Translations under genes and position numbers: made by a program | Assembly (NCBI RefSeq): GCF_026339735.1 | Contig: NZ_JAPEQG010000001.1 | Location: forward strand, 248,001-312,000 | Direction of reading: 5' to 3' | Length of the DNA: 64,000 nucleotides | Origin: Streptomyces sp. NBC_01669 | Lineage (GTDB): Bacteria > Actinomycetota > Actinomycetes > Streptomycetales > Streptomycetaceae | Shown here: positions 1-8,535 of the stretch, piece after piece | Layout of the letters: each line of letters opens with the position of its first letter | Numbering within the stretch: position 1 is the stretch's first letter | The notes under the pieces: model-generated | What the model was told of the DNA's origin: nothing | Databases searched by the model: none | What the model saw: the letters and a program-made list of their open reading frames with translations, nothing else

Positions 1-215
1 GTGCCGGCCAGCACGTTCCACTCGTGGAAGCTGTACCAGACGACCAGGACCAGCGGGATCAGTACGAAGACGACGGTGCCGACCAGCTGCGGGGCGATGA
101 ACAGGTAGCCGGCCAGCTGATCCCGGCGCCGGGAGGTCCAGAAGGGCTTCCCGGCGCGGGTGCCGTCGCCCGGCGGGCCGGCGGCCGTGGTGCGGGGTCG
201 TTCGAGGGTCTTCAT
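1..215 (-). CDS. Carbohydrate ABC transporter permease, N-terminal part (runs off window)
   Basis: The reading frame starts at the ATG at 213-215 and runs leftward off the window edge, so only about 71 residues are visible. A cytoplasmic basic leader (KPFWTSRRRDQLAGY) is followed by a hydrophobic segment (LFIAPQLVGTVVFVLIPLVLVV) and then WYSFHEW, the usual start of MalF/UgpA-type sugar permeases. It begins 7 bp after the stop of the binding-protein gene and is clearly in the same operon. It should form one half of the membrane channel for the sugar captured by that protein. The second permease is presumably outside the window. Confidence 0.85.
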   Translation of the reverse strand, partial: MKTLERPRTTAAGPPGDGTRAGKPFWTSRRRDQLAGYLFIAPQLVGTVVFVLIPLVLVVWYSFHEWNVLAG

Positions 216-222
216 GACGCCG

Positions 223-1491
223 TCACTGCTCCAGCTGCGGCTTGATGGAGCTGCAGACCCCCGTCAGGACCTTCTGCACGTCGGCGTCCGGCTTCCACAG
301 CGCGTCGAGGCCGGAGCGTACGGCCGAGTAGATCTCGGCCTGGCCCATGTGGACGGGCTTGACCTTGCCGCTCTTGATTCCGTCGATGACGACGCTGGAC
401 AGTTGCTCCTCGCTGAGCTTGGCGTTGCTCTTGGCGAGCGTGGCGGCGTTCAGCTGGGAGGTGCGGGCCTGCGGGAAGTAGGCGCCGAGCTTCGCGGAGT
501 TCTCCCTGTTGGTCATGAAGGCCTGGAATTCGGCGGCGGCGTCGGCGTGCGCGCTCTTGGCGAGCACCGCGATCCCGGCCTGGCCGATCACGGCGTACTT
601 GCCCTTGGGCCCTTCGGGCAGCGGGACGAAGTCCCACTTGAACTTGTCCGTGAGAAGGGAGGCGCGGCTCATCTGGGTGACGGTCATGGCAGCCTCGCCG
701 GCAAAGAAGTCGGCGGCGGTGCCGGGGGCGAGCATCGCCTCGTCGTCGAAGATCGCCTTGTGCAGGCTGGTCATCGCCTCGATCATCTCCGGCTTGTCGA
801 AGCCGCAGGTCTTGCCGTCGGCAGACCAGGCCTCGGCGCCCCAGCCGTCCCAGTAGGTGGCGAGGTTGTCCCAGGCCTTGTAGTCGAAGTCGCGGATGAC
901 CATGCCGGTCCTGCCGGTCTTGGCATGGACCGCGGCGCCCGTCTTGGTGACCTCGTCCCAGTTCCACTTGCCCTGCTTGATCAGCTCGGCGGGGCTCGGT
1001 CGGCCAGACTTCTTCAGCATGTCGAGATTGACGAAGACGCCGAAGGGCGAGGTGGAGAAGGGGTAGGCGTAGAGCTTGCCGTCCTGCTGCCAGATCCTCT
1101 TGGCGGCGGGCAGCACGTCGGGGTCGTCCTTGACCTCCTTCAGGGCGCCGGAGGAGACGAAGTCAAGGGAGGAGTTCTCGAATATCCACGCCAGGTCCGG
1201 CGCCTTGCCGCCGGCCATCCGGGTGGTGAGGGTCTCGGTGTAGTTCTCGACCGGGAGGACATCGAACTTGATCGACTTCACCTCGGGGTGGGACTTGCGG
1301 TACGCGTCGGCGATGCCGTTGAGCAGCTTCAGATGCTCCGGGGCGCCGGACCAGACCGTCATACGTAGGCTCACGGGCCCGTCGTCGGAGCCACCGCTGT
1401 CGCCGCCGCTGCCGCAGGCGGTCAGGGCGAGGAGTCCGGTGGCGGCCAGGGCGGCGAGCTTGGTCGTGCGCTGCTGTCGGTGGGAGTTCAT
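223..1491 (-). CDS. Extracellular sugar-binding lipoprotein of ABC transporter
   Basis: 422 aa, usual length for family-1 solute-binding proteins. The N-terminus has a basic start, a hydrophobic stretch and a lipobox (LTAC, Cys about residue 26), followed by a Gly/Ser/Asp-rich linker, so the mature protein is a lipid-anchored receptor outside the membrane. The fold-typical motif NSSLDF and the segment DFFAGEAAMTVTQMS fit sugar binders. A strong AGGAGAGG precedes the ATG at 1491. It lies 17 bp after the FAD oxidoreductase gene and just before the permease, in one operon. The substrate cannot be read from sequence. The LacI regulator and the oxidoreductase suggest a sugar or sugar acid. Confidence 0.9.
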   Translation of the reverse strand: MNSHRQQRTTKLAALAATGLLALTACGSGGDSGGSDDGPVSLRMTVWSGAPEHLKLLNGIADAYRKSHPEVKSIKFDVLPVENYTETLTTRMAGGKAPDLAWIFENSSLDFVSSGALKEVKDDPDVLPAAKRIWQQDGKLYAYPFSTSPFGVFVNLDMLKKSGRPSPAELIKQGKWNWDEVTKTGAAVHAKTGRTGMVIRDFDYKAWDNLATYWDGWGAEAWSADGKTCGFDKPEMIEAMTSLHKAIFDDEAMLAPGTAADFFAGEAAMTVTQMSRASLLTDKFKWDFVPLPEGPKGKYAVIGQAGIAVLAKSAHADAAAEFQAFMTNRENSAKLGAYFPQARTSQLNAATLAKSNAKLSEEQLSSVVIDGIKSGKVKPVHMGQAEIYSAVRSGLDALWKPDADVQKVLTGVCSSIKPQLEQ

Positions 1492-1508
1492 GCGGGTGCC
1501 TCTCCTGG

Positions 1509-3104
1509 TCAGTAGCCACTGATGTCGGGCCAGCGCAGCTCGACGCCGTGGGCGCGGAGCAGGTGCTGGAAGGTCTCGAGCCGGTCAGGGGTGTTGCGTA
1601 CGCCGCGGGGGGTGAGCTTGTGTTCGACGCAATGGGCCGCGAGCAGCCCGGCGACCTCGCCGGTGTTCCACTCGACGGGGTGCAGGCGGTAGCAGCCGTT
1701 GGTGATGTGGGTGGTGCCGAGGTTCTTGCCGGCGGGCAGCAGGTTCTCCATCCGGGTCGGTATCAGCGCGCCGAGCGGTATCTCGAACGGGCTGGAGGGG
1801 ACGTCGATGTAGGTGTCGCCGCCGGTGGAGGGGTGCAGGTCGAGGCGATACATGCCGATGCCGACCGAGTCGCGGTAGTTCACGGCGCCCTTGCCGCTGC
1901 GCGCATCGAGGGAGAGATCCTGCTCGACGACGGTGTACTCGGCGCGGATACGGCGGGACTCACGGATGTAGGGCGCCTGGGCGAGGCCGTCCGCGCCGCC
2001 GGTGATGTCGCCGCGCAGCCGCAGCCCGGGGAAGCCGGTGCCGCCGTCGGCGCGGGGGGCCTCGGTCTGCATCCAGTACAGCAGGGAGTACGACAGCTCC
2101 TTCGCGGCGGCCAGATGCGCCTCGGCGTCGGGGACGTCGATGACCGGGCCCTCCCAGTAGTCGATCATCGGCCAGTTGACCAGGGTGATGTCGCTGGCGT
2201 ACGCGCCGGGGACGAAGTTGTCGCGGGCGGCGATGCGGCGGAAGGTCCACAGATTCATGTCGCCCCCGCTGACCCGCTGATCGGCGACGACCTCGGCGGG
2301 ATCGTCGCCGGGGTTGGGGGTGAAGCCGCGTTCGACGACTTCAAGGGTGCGCGGGTGCGGGGCGGACCAGGACAGCAGCGGGGCGCCCCAGAAGGACGGC
2401 CGGTAGGAGCGCCAGAAGTCGTAGGAGGCGGGGCGGTCGATGGTGTGGTCGCCGTCGACGTGGTCGAGGGCGAAACAGTAGGAGACGGCCTGCATGTTCA
2501 GCGGCTGGGCGGCCTCCGGGGCGGAGGGCTCGCCGGTGTCGCCCTGCGCCTCGAAGCCGGTGACGTACTCGGTGCCGGTCAGCGGCAGCAGCTCGCCGGT
2601 CTCGGTGGCGTCGAGCACATAGGCCGCGGTGGCGGTGATCTGCTCGCCGCTGTCACGGTGGGCGAGGGTCACGGCGGCCACCCGGTCGCCGTCGGTGGCT
2701 GCCGCCACGGGGCGGTAAGGCTGCAGGACGGTGAGGCGGCCGCTGCCGCGGTACGGGGCGAGCATCGCGTCGATCACGGCGACGCCCACCCGCGGTTCAT
2801 GGCACAAGCGGCTCACCCAGCCCGCGCCGGGGTTGAGGTCACGGCGGGCTCGGGCCCGGGCCGTCAGAGGGTAGTGGCGCCGGTAGTAGTCGCGGATGCC
2901 GTCGCGCAGCGCCCGGTAGGAGGCGGTGGCGCCGAACTGCTCGATCCAGGTGTGCTCGTCCGGCGGCACGGCCTGGCTGGTGAGCTGACCGCCCAGCCAG
3001 TCGTACTCCTCCGTGAGGATCACACTTCGGCCGGCGCGCAGCGCGCCGAGCGCTGCCGCGACACCGCCGGTGCCGCCACCGACCACGAGGACGTCCGCGT
3101 GCAT
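1509..3104 (-). CDS. FAD-dependent oxidoreductase (FAD_oxidored family) in sugar-uptake operon
   Basis: 531 aa. The N-terminus ADVLVVGGGTGGVAAALGA is a dinucleotide-binding Rossmann motif (GxGxxG) for FAD, followed by the family signature EEYDWLGGQLTSQ. The C-terminal half contains LIPTRMENLLPAGKNLG, also typical of this family, whose members act on largely unknown substrates and often sit in carbohydrate operons. It is the first gene of the operon with the binding protein and permease and is read from the LacI side. It probably oxidises the imported sugar or a derivative (inference). No defect is visible and no transmembrane segment is apparent, so it is predicted cytoplasmic. Confidence 0.85.
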   Translation of the reverse strand: MHADVLVVGGGTGGVAAALGALRAGRSVILTEEYDWLGGQLTSQAVPPDEHTWIEQFGATASYRALRDGIRDYYRRHYPLTARARARRDLNPGAGWVSRLCHEPRVGVAVIDAMLAPYRGSGRLTVLQPYRPVAAATDGDRVAAVTLAHRDSGEQITATAAYVLDATETGELLPLTGTEYVTGFEAQGDTGEPSAPEAAQPLNMQAVSYCFALDHVDGDHTIDRPASYDFWRSYRPSFWGAPLLSWSAPHPRTLEVVERGFTPNPGDDPAEVVADQRVSGGDMNLWTFRRIAARDNFVPGAYASDITLVNWPMIDYWEGPVIDVPDAEAHLAAAKELSYSLLYWMQTEAPRADGGTGFPGLRLRGDITGGADGLAQAPYIRESRRIRAEYTVVEQDLSLDARSGKGAVNYRDSVGIGMYRLDLHPSTGGDTYIDVPSSPFEIPLGALIPTRMENLLPAGKNLGTTHITNGCYRLHPVEWNTGEVAGLLAAHCVEHKLTPRGVRNTPDRLETFQHLLRAHGVELRWPDISGY

Positions 3105-3192
3105 GGGTCTCCTTGCTCAAAGGGGCGTTCGGTTGTTACGGATGTTTCGGAACGGAGCGACCCTCCGCCGTGCCCTCCCGCCCGCCGGGGCG

Positions 3193-4218
3193 TCAGGACG
3201 CCGGCGGGCCGAGGGTCTCCCCGTGCGTCAGCTCGCAACCGAGCAGCCGCTGGGTGACGGACGTCTGTCCGTGCAACACGTCGACCAGCAGCTCCACCGC
3301 CTGCTGCCCCATCTGCGGCCGGGGGATGTGGAATCCGGTGAAGTCCAGGGACGAGTCGACCGGGATGGTCGGGTCGCCCAGGGTGACCATCGACAGGTCG
3401 CGCGGCACCGACAGGCCCTGTGACGCCGCGGCCGCCGCCAGGGCTACCGCCTCGGCCTCCACCTCCACGAACACCGCGGTGACACCCGCCTCCAGCAGCC
3501 GGGCCAGCCGCTCGGCCGGGTCCGGCGTCCCGACTGAGAGGAACGGCGCCTCGGTCCCGACCGCCCGGCGGAAGCCCGCAAGCCGGTCCGCGGAGGACTC
3601 CGCCCCCGTGCCGGGTCCCACGAAGGCGAAGCGCCGATGGCCGCAGGCACGGGCCCGGTCGACGAGCTGCGCGGTCGCGTTCACGTAGTCGGCGCCCACG
3701 TACGGCACCGGCCGACCGTCGGCGTCATCTCGGCGGCCCACGCAGACGAACGGATAGCCTTCCGCCACCAGCCGGCTGAGCTCGGCCGACGGGATCTCAC
3801 GTCCCAGCAGGACGCAGCCGTCCGCGACCCGCAGTCGGTTGTTCTCGTGGAAGATCCGCCGCTGCCCGTCGCGCACCGGTGCCGAGGTGAACAGCAGCAG
3901 ATCGCAGCCGCTGCGCTCCGCGCTCTCCTCGATGCCCCGCAGGAACGGGTGGTAGAAGTCGGCGCTGGTGCTGGGGAAGACCGGTTCGTAGGTGAACACG
4001 CCCAAAATCTGGTTGAGCTGCTTGAGCATCCGGCGGGCCAGCGGATCCGCCGCGTACCCGGTGTCCCGGATCACCCGCAGCACCCGGTCCCGCGTCTCGG
4101 GGGCGATCCGCGCACCGGCGTCCCCGCGGTTGTTGAGCACCAGCGAGACCGTGGTCTGGCTGACGCCCGCGAGCCGGGCGATGTCACGCTGAGTGAGCCT
4201 TCCTGGAGCCTGGCCCAT
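3193..4218 (-). CDS. LacI-family transcriptional regulator
   Basis: 341 aa from the ATG at 4218, which has GAGGGG about 10 bp upstream. A longer in-frame start at 4254 lacks a good ribosome site and would overlap the operator. Residues about 5-50 are the helix-turn-helix TQRDIARLAGVSQTTVSLVL plus hinge. The rest is the periplasmic-binding-protein-like sensor domain, ending with the family segment FTGFHIPRPQMGQQAVELL. It likely represses both the operon to its left and the divergent Tat-exported protein gene, binding the paired sites at 4241-4349. The effector is probably the sugar or its catabolite. It is 88 bp upstream of the oxidoreductase gene, same strand. Confidence 0.9.
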   Translation of the reverse strand: MGQAPGRLTQRDIARLAGVSQTTVSLVLNNRGDAGARIAPETRDRVLRVIRDTGYAADPLARRMLKQLNQILGVFTYEPVFPSTSADFYHPFLRGIEESAERSGCDLLLFTSAPVRDGQRRIFHENNRLRVADGCVLLGREIPSAELSRLVAEGYPFVCVGRRDDADGRPVPYVGADYVNATAQLVDRARACGHRRFAFVGPGTGAESSADRLAGFRRAVGTEAPFLSVGTPDPAERLARLLEAGVTAVFVEVEAEAVALAAAAASQGLSVPRDLSMVTLGDPTIPVDSSLDFTGFHIPRPQMGQQAVELLVDVLHGQTSVTQRLLGCELTHGETLGPPAS

Positions 4219-4240
4219 GAGTGATCGCCCCTCATCGATG

Positions 4241-4349
4241 GTGCTAATACGCATTGCTTGTCAGGTGAACGGACCGTAGAGCGCGTGGCGCAGGACCGTC
4301 AAGAGGTTCGACCACAACAACAAACCCCTGAAGTAATTCGCATTAGCAC
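4241..4349. promoter_or_regulatory. Two inverted LacI-type operators in divergent promoter region
   Basis: The sequence GTGCTAATACGCAT at 4241-4254 recurs in inverted orientation at 4336-4349 (read on the minus strand, GTGCTAATGCGAAT; 12 of 14 identical). Each contains a near-palindrome AATnCGCATT centred on CG (4246-4255 and 4335-4344), the usual centre of LacI/GalR-family operators. One lies just upstream of the lacI-type start, the other about 130 bp upstream of the divergent secreted-protein gene. This is consistent with autoregulation and co-control. Confidence 0.65.
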
Positions 4350-4478
4350 CTTGACGACGGCTCCGGATGAGGCGACTGTGTCCGATCAGCCGAACGGTCA
4401 CGCACCGTCGGCGGTCATCACCGCCTTCACTCACCGCTCATGCACTCACCGCTTCATTCACCGCCCAGGAGCCGCCTT

Positions 4479-6353
4479 GTGAAGTACGGAACCTCCCTGT
4501 CGCGCCGCGCCCTGCTGACGGCCGCCGGGGCCGCGGGCCTCGCGGCCGCCCTGCCCGCGCCCGGTGCCCTGGCCGCGGGCAGCCTCCCGAACCTCGCACC
4601 CCTGCCCGCGGACACACCGCACCGGCGTGCCTTCGCCGCCGAGGAACAACGCTTCGCCCCCTACCTGGTGAGCCTCGCCAAGATGGTCAACGACATCGAG
4701 GGCAACAACCCGTCGACCTTCGGTTTCATGGGCGGCGGATGGTGGCGCACGCCGTCGGCGCCGTACAACACTCGGGTACAGGAGCACGTGTACACGCTGG
4801 CCTGGTTCCTCACCAAGCCCCGCTCCTGGAACCCGTACGCGGGCGACGCGGCGCTACTGGCGGGCCTGGACGCGGCGCTCGGCCACTACCTGAGCCTCCA
4901 GCACTCCGACGGCTCGTGGTCGGAGTACAGCGCTGGCGAGCACTCCCTGCCCGCCACCGGCTTCGCGCTCGGATACCTCAGCAAGACCCATGTTCTGCTG
5001 AAGGACGCGAACCTGCTGCCAGCCCGACGCACCCAGATCGCCCAGGCGCTGCACTCCGCGATGACCTGGCTTCTCAACCCGTCCAACGGCGGCGTGTGGC
5101 AGACCCCGATCACCTTCGCGAACCAGGTCACCGCGGGCCTCGCAGGATCGGCCCTGGCGCTCAGAACCAACCCCGACGCGGGCCTGAGCTCGCAGCTGAA
5201 CAGCGCCTTCGCCCGCCTGGCAGACAACGGGCAGAGCCCGGCCGGCTTCTTCTACGAGAAGGGCGGCACGGACATGAACTACAACTTCGAGGTGATGCTG
5301 CCGGAAATGGCGGACGCATGGCGCCAGTCGAACAACAGCCACCTCGTGACGATGGCAGGGAAGTACACGGACTGGCTCGGCTACAACCTGCTGCGCGAAC
5401 CCGACGGCTCCGGCTGGTTCAGCAACATCGCGCCGTCCACCCGGACCAGCACCCTCGCCTACGCCAACACCCGCCCCGACCCGGAACGCACCGCTCTCAA
5501 CGCCCAGTTCGTCCCCGCGGTACCGGCACTGGGAGCGTTCATGTCCGCACGCGAGGACCTCGCCGCCGCCCGCGGCGCCTGGGCCGCGGACACCTCGCCG
5601 GTGCCGGACCTGGTCAAGCAGGACACCTCCCCGCGGAGCCTCAGCCACTCGATCTACGGCGAGCGCTACCCGACCAGGCAGGCGAAGAACGCAGCCATCG
5701 CAGCCGTGCCCTACATAGCCTCGAAGAACTTCACCGAGCACCGCACCGACCGCGGCCAGGACTTCCTCTACATCCGCCGCCCCAACGTCTACCTGGGCGC
5801 CTACCTCGGCACCAGACCAACCACGTTCGCACGCACCGGCCTGGCGTTCCTCTGGCACCCGGTAGCAGGCACACTCATCCAATCCCTGAACAACAACAAC
5901 TACGGCCTGTGGTCCACCGTGCTGCCCGGCCAGATCCCGGACTCCAATGGCCCGCAGACCGGCCAGTTCTTCGGCGGCAAGTCCTACGCCTTCCGCTTCT
6001 CCACCTCCAGCGGATCGGTCGTCACCGACGTGACGGTCGGCAACGGCCTGGTGGAGCGCTCGGTGCGGGCCACCTCATCCGCGACGGAGACGATGCCGCT
6101 GATCCTCAAGGAGTCCGACCGGGTGGTCTTCTCCAACGGCACCACCGTGCCGTGGGGCGGCTCGGCCTCCGCCACCGCAACCGGCATCGACCTGCACCGC
6201 GGCCCCGGCGTCGTCCACATCCGCTGGGGCGAGCCCCACGCTGCCACCATCGCGGCGGCCTCGATCAAATACCTGGGCGACACCCGAAGGATGCACATCC
6301 TGAAGGTCCCCCACGCCGGCACAATCGACGTGACCATCAGACTCGCCTACTGA
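4479..6353 (+). CDS. Tat-exported protein, probable polysaccharide-degrading enzyme
   Basis: 624 aa from the GTG at 4479, chosen because AGGAG lies 7 bp upstream and because it puts the signal peptide at the N-terminus. The twin-arginine motif SRRALL is followed by a long Ala/Leu stretch ending GALA. The middle (about residues 60-380) is rich in Trp/Tyr/Leu helices (GHYLSLQHSDGSWSEYS), like an alpha/alpha-toroid. The last 230 residues are beta-like. This two-part plan resembles polysaccharide lyases and heparinase-like proteins, but I cannot place it in a named family. Its divergent position next to the LacI gene suggests it makes the substrate for the ABC system. Confidence 0.7.
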   Translation: MKYGTSLSRRALLTAAGAAGLAAALPAPGALAAGSLPNLAPLPADTPHRRAFAAEEQRFAPYLVSLAKMVNDIEGNNPSTFGFMGGGWWRTPSAPYNTRVQEHVYTLAWFLTKPRSWNPYAGDAALLAGLDAALGHYLSLQHSDGSWSEYSAGEHSLPATGFALGYLSKTHVLLKDANLLPARRTQIAQALHSAMTWLLNPSNGGVWQTPITFANQVTAGLAGSALALRTNPDAGLSSQLNSAFARLADNGQSPAGFFYEKGGTDMNYNFEVMLPEMADAWRQSNNSHLVTMAGKYTDWLGYNLLREPDGSGWFSNIAPSTRTSTLAYANTRPDPERTALNAQFVPAVPALGAFMSAREDLAAARGAWAADTSPVPDLVKQDTSPRSLSHSIYGERYPTRQAKNAAIAAVPYIASKNFTEHRTDRGQDFLYIRRPNVYLGAYLGTRPTTFARTGLAFLWHPVAGTLIQSLNNNNYGLWSTVLPGQIPDSNGPQTGQFFGGKSYAFRFSTSSGSVVTDVTVGNGLVERSVRATSSATETMPLILKESDRVVFSNGTTVPWGGSASATATGIDLHRGPGVVHIRWGEPHAATIAAASIKYLGDTRRMHILKVPHAGTIDVTIRLAY

Positions 6354-6379
6354 CAACCGGCCGTTCTGCACTCCGTGAC

Positions 6380-6773
6380 TCAGAGGGCGATCAGCCCTGC
6401 TGCCATCCCCTTGAAACCGCAGACATCGAAGTAGATCGACCGCAAGTGTTTTGAAGTCAACATGCAGCCACTCGCATTCGGCGGCACGAGTTCCTTCAGC
6501 AGCCGTTGCAACCAGCGCAGCGCCAATCCCCTGCGAGCGGCTGCGCTGAGCGATGAGCGTGTCCAGGACGAAGGCATGAACACCGCCGTCCCAGACAACA
6601 TTGACGAAGCCGATCAAGCAGTCGTCCTCCCACGCGCAGACCCAACCAAGGCTGTGACGTTGCAGTCTTGCGCGCCAATCAGTCTGCCCGGCCGGGTGAG
6701 CGAACCCTTCGGCATGCAACTCATTGAGGGCTGAGTTCTCGAAGTCACCTCGCCACTCATATGCGATCGGCAT
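6380..6773 (-). pseudogene. GNAT-family N-acetyltransferase, frameshifted
   Basis: Begins MPIAYEWRGDFENSALNELH at 6773 and carries the acetyl-CoA loop QRSRSQGIGAAL. Up to about 6450 the frame reads WLHVDF. The expected continuation HLRSIYFDVCGFKGMAAGL is in another frame that ends at 6380. The break lies at an AAAA run (6447-6455), so one extra or two missing bases would explain it. It could be genuine decay or a homopolymer sequencing error. Homologues in streptomycetes are uninterrupted at this point (family knowledge). It is convergent with the Tat-exported protein gene. Confidence 0.7.
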
Positions 6774-7313
6774 AGCGGGGACATAGTGGCCGTCCCATCC
6801 GGATGCCCAGGCGGGCCAGACACAGGAGGTATTCACGTTCAGGCGGACGGTGCAGAACACGTCCGCCAGGGTAAGCAGCGAGGTCAGCAGGGCGCAGTCC
6901 TCACCGACGGGCAGCTTCATCAGCATGCCCTGCGCCTGCGGCAGCCGCATGGCCTCCCCCTGGCCGCCGTCGACGCTCGACATGACCGCCCACGACCACG
7001 CCTCGAAGGGGACGGCCTTGAGGGCCAGTCCTCCCGCACCCGGGCCGGGAGTGCGCCCCGCAGCACGTACCGCCCACGGCAGCCCGCGCGGCCTGAACCG
7101 CCCACAGGATCTGCACCAGGGCAACAGGCCTCTCGCCGACGACGCGGTGGAGCGGATCGCACGGGCGCGGTGCCCATGGGTGGACATTCGGCCGCCGAGG
7201 ACAGCACCGAGCGGCCCACGCGGCGTCTCCTTGAGCGACTTGATCAGGGACCATACGCGGCGCTTCGACCTGGTCGACCTGCGGCGCGGGACGAACAGCG
7301 GCATTCTGGTTGC
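6774..7313. other. 540-bp stretch with no recognisable gene
   Basis: Several overlapping open frames cross this stretch on both strands but none resembles a known family or has a ribosome site and consistent codon use. It may be decayed coding DNA. Confidence 0.5.
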
Positions 7314-7538
7314 ATGAGCGGTGGGATGATCATCGTGGACACGCCGTCCCCCACAGGTGGGCGGATAGTGAGCGTGCACCGGACCGGCGGGGACGAGGTC
7401 CTGGGGCTGGCCCACTCCGATCGCGATGTGGTGGCGTTCCTTGAGGGTGCCGGCCTGTCGGACCCGGAAGAAGTTCTTGACGATCCTCGGTGGGTGGAGT
7501 GGCGCGGCAGCCCAGCGCACCGGTGGGCCCCCGTATAG
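7314..7538 (+). CDS. Small conserved actinobacterial protein of unknown function
   Basis: 74 aa from the ATG at 7314; an alternative ATG at 7326 (MIIVDTPSP) is equally plausible. The C-terminal pattern DVVAFLEGAGLSDPEEVLDDPRWVEWRGSPAHRW recalls short streptomycete proteins in which a hydrophobic helix precedes a conserved IEWRGG-like tail. No signal peptide or membrane segment. No functional clue comes from the neighbours. Confidence 0.55.
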   Translation: MSGGMIIVDTPSPTGGRIVSVHRTGGDEVLGLAHSDRDVVAFLEGAGLSDPEEVLDDPRWVEWRGSPAHRWAPV

Positions 7539-7986
7539 GCGCTTCGGGCACACGGAAGTGGGTGGCAGCGGGTAGGGCATCACCGCCTTTCCGCCAAGGG
7601 TGAAACGTTCGAAGGCGGTGTGCAGGGCGCGCATCTCATGTTCTCCCTTCGAGCGGCGTTCGTCGTTCCCGTGAGTGGTCCCCACGGGCGCATCGGCTCC
7701 AGATGCCACCGGCTTCGGTGCCAGACGAGTGGTGATGACGTGGTGGTAGCCGAGAGCCTGGGTCGTCGGCCGAGCCGGAGCCAGAAGGACAAGCTGGAGT
7801 GGCCTCGGCTTCTGGTCCGGAGCCGTCGCTGCACCCACGGACAGTCGAGTCCGGGGCAGGAGCCGAGATGACAAGCGCTGGACACTCGTGCTTAACCGCG
7901 GGCGCCGGTCCCCCACCCGCCGTGCGACTCGTCCAGCCGTGACCTAGCTTGACAGAGCAAAGGCACATCCACACAAGGAGCACGCA

Positions 7987-8187
7987 GTGACTGGCGGAAG
8001 CGGCAAGGACAAGATCAAGGGCAAAGCCAAGGAAGCGATGGGCAAGATGACCGGCGACCGCGCCAAGGTAGCCGAAGGTAAGGCCGACCAGGCCAAGGGC
8101 CGCGCCAAGGAAGCATTGGATGATGCCCGGAAGGACATCCCTGGGAAGTCCGGCCTGAAGGACCCGCTCATCACCGACGACGAATGA
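7987..8187 (+). CDS. CsbD-family stress-response protein
   Basis: 66 aa, GTG start at 7987 preceded by AAGGAG at 6 bp. Highly charged, Lys/Ala/Gly-rich sequence with the family repeat KIKGKAKEAMGKMTGD and KADQAKGRAKEALDDA, predicted as amphipathic helices. CsbD-like proteins are small, abundant cytoplasmic proteins induced by general stress (SigB-type control in Gram-positives), with unknown biochemical role. Monocistronic, ended by the hairpin at 8198-8226. Confidence 0.9.
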   Translation: MTGGSGKDKIKGKAKEAMGKMTGDRAKVAEGKADQAKGRAKEALDDARKDIPGKSGLKDPLITDDE

Positions 8188-8197
8188 CCCGAGAAAG

Positions 8198-8226
8198 CGA
8201 GTCCCCACCTTTCAGCGGGGGACTCG
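8198..8226 (+). terminator. Hairpin terminator after CsbD gene
   Basis: CGAGTCCCC (8198-8206) and GGGGACTCG (8218-8226) form a perfect 9-bp stem with an 11-nt loop, 11 bp after the csbD-type stop codon. No T-tract, as is common in Streptomyces. Confidence 0.75.
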
Positions 8227-8535
8227 ACCATTCGCAGATCAGAGAATTCGGACACAGACCCGGCGTGCCGACACGTGCCCAGGCCCCTTTGAGCCCTGGG
8301 CCCTGTCGGCCCCGTGCACCAATCTCGACTTTCGCAGCTCGGGAGAAAAGCGGAATTAATTCGCTGACTTGATTTTTAACCTGCGCGGCGTGGGCGTGGC
8401 GTCGTTGGCTTCTTCTGTGTCGGTGTCGCTGTGCCTGGTTTGCGGACGGTATGCACGTCGTGGCGTGGGGTGGCGCGGGTGTTTCTGCGGCCTGGGGGCC
8501 GTCCCGGCCCGGGGCGGGAGGGTCCTGATGAACCG
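8227..8535. other. Intergenic region between convergent genes
   Basis: 309 bp between the CsbD terminator and the stop of the amidase. Nothing coding or structured stands out. Confidence 0.5.

Noticed and set aside
1548..3257. 569-codon plus-strand frame opposite the FAD oxidoreductase
   Set aside because: Gly/Val-rich antisense frame produced by high GC; the minus-strand gene has clear domains and a ribosome site.
4367..6454. 695-codon plus-strand open frame
   Set aside because: Arg/Pro-rich shadow of the Tat-exported protein gene in another frame; no motif.
6075..7916. 613-codon minus-strand frame
   Set aside because: Only the GNAT segment inside it is real; the rest lacks motifs and overlaps better-supported genes.
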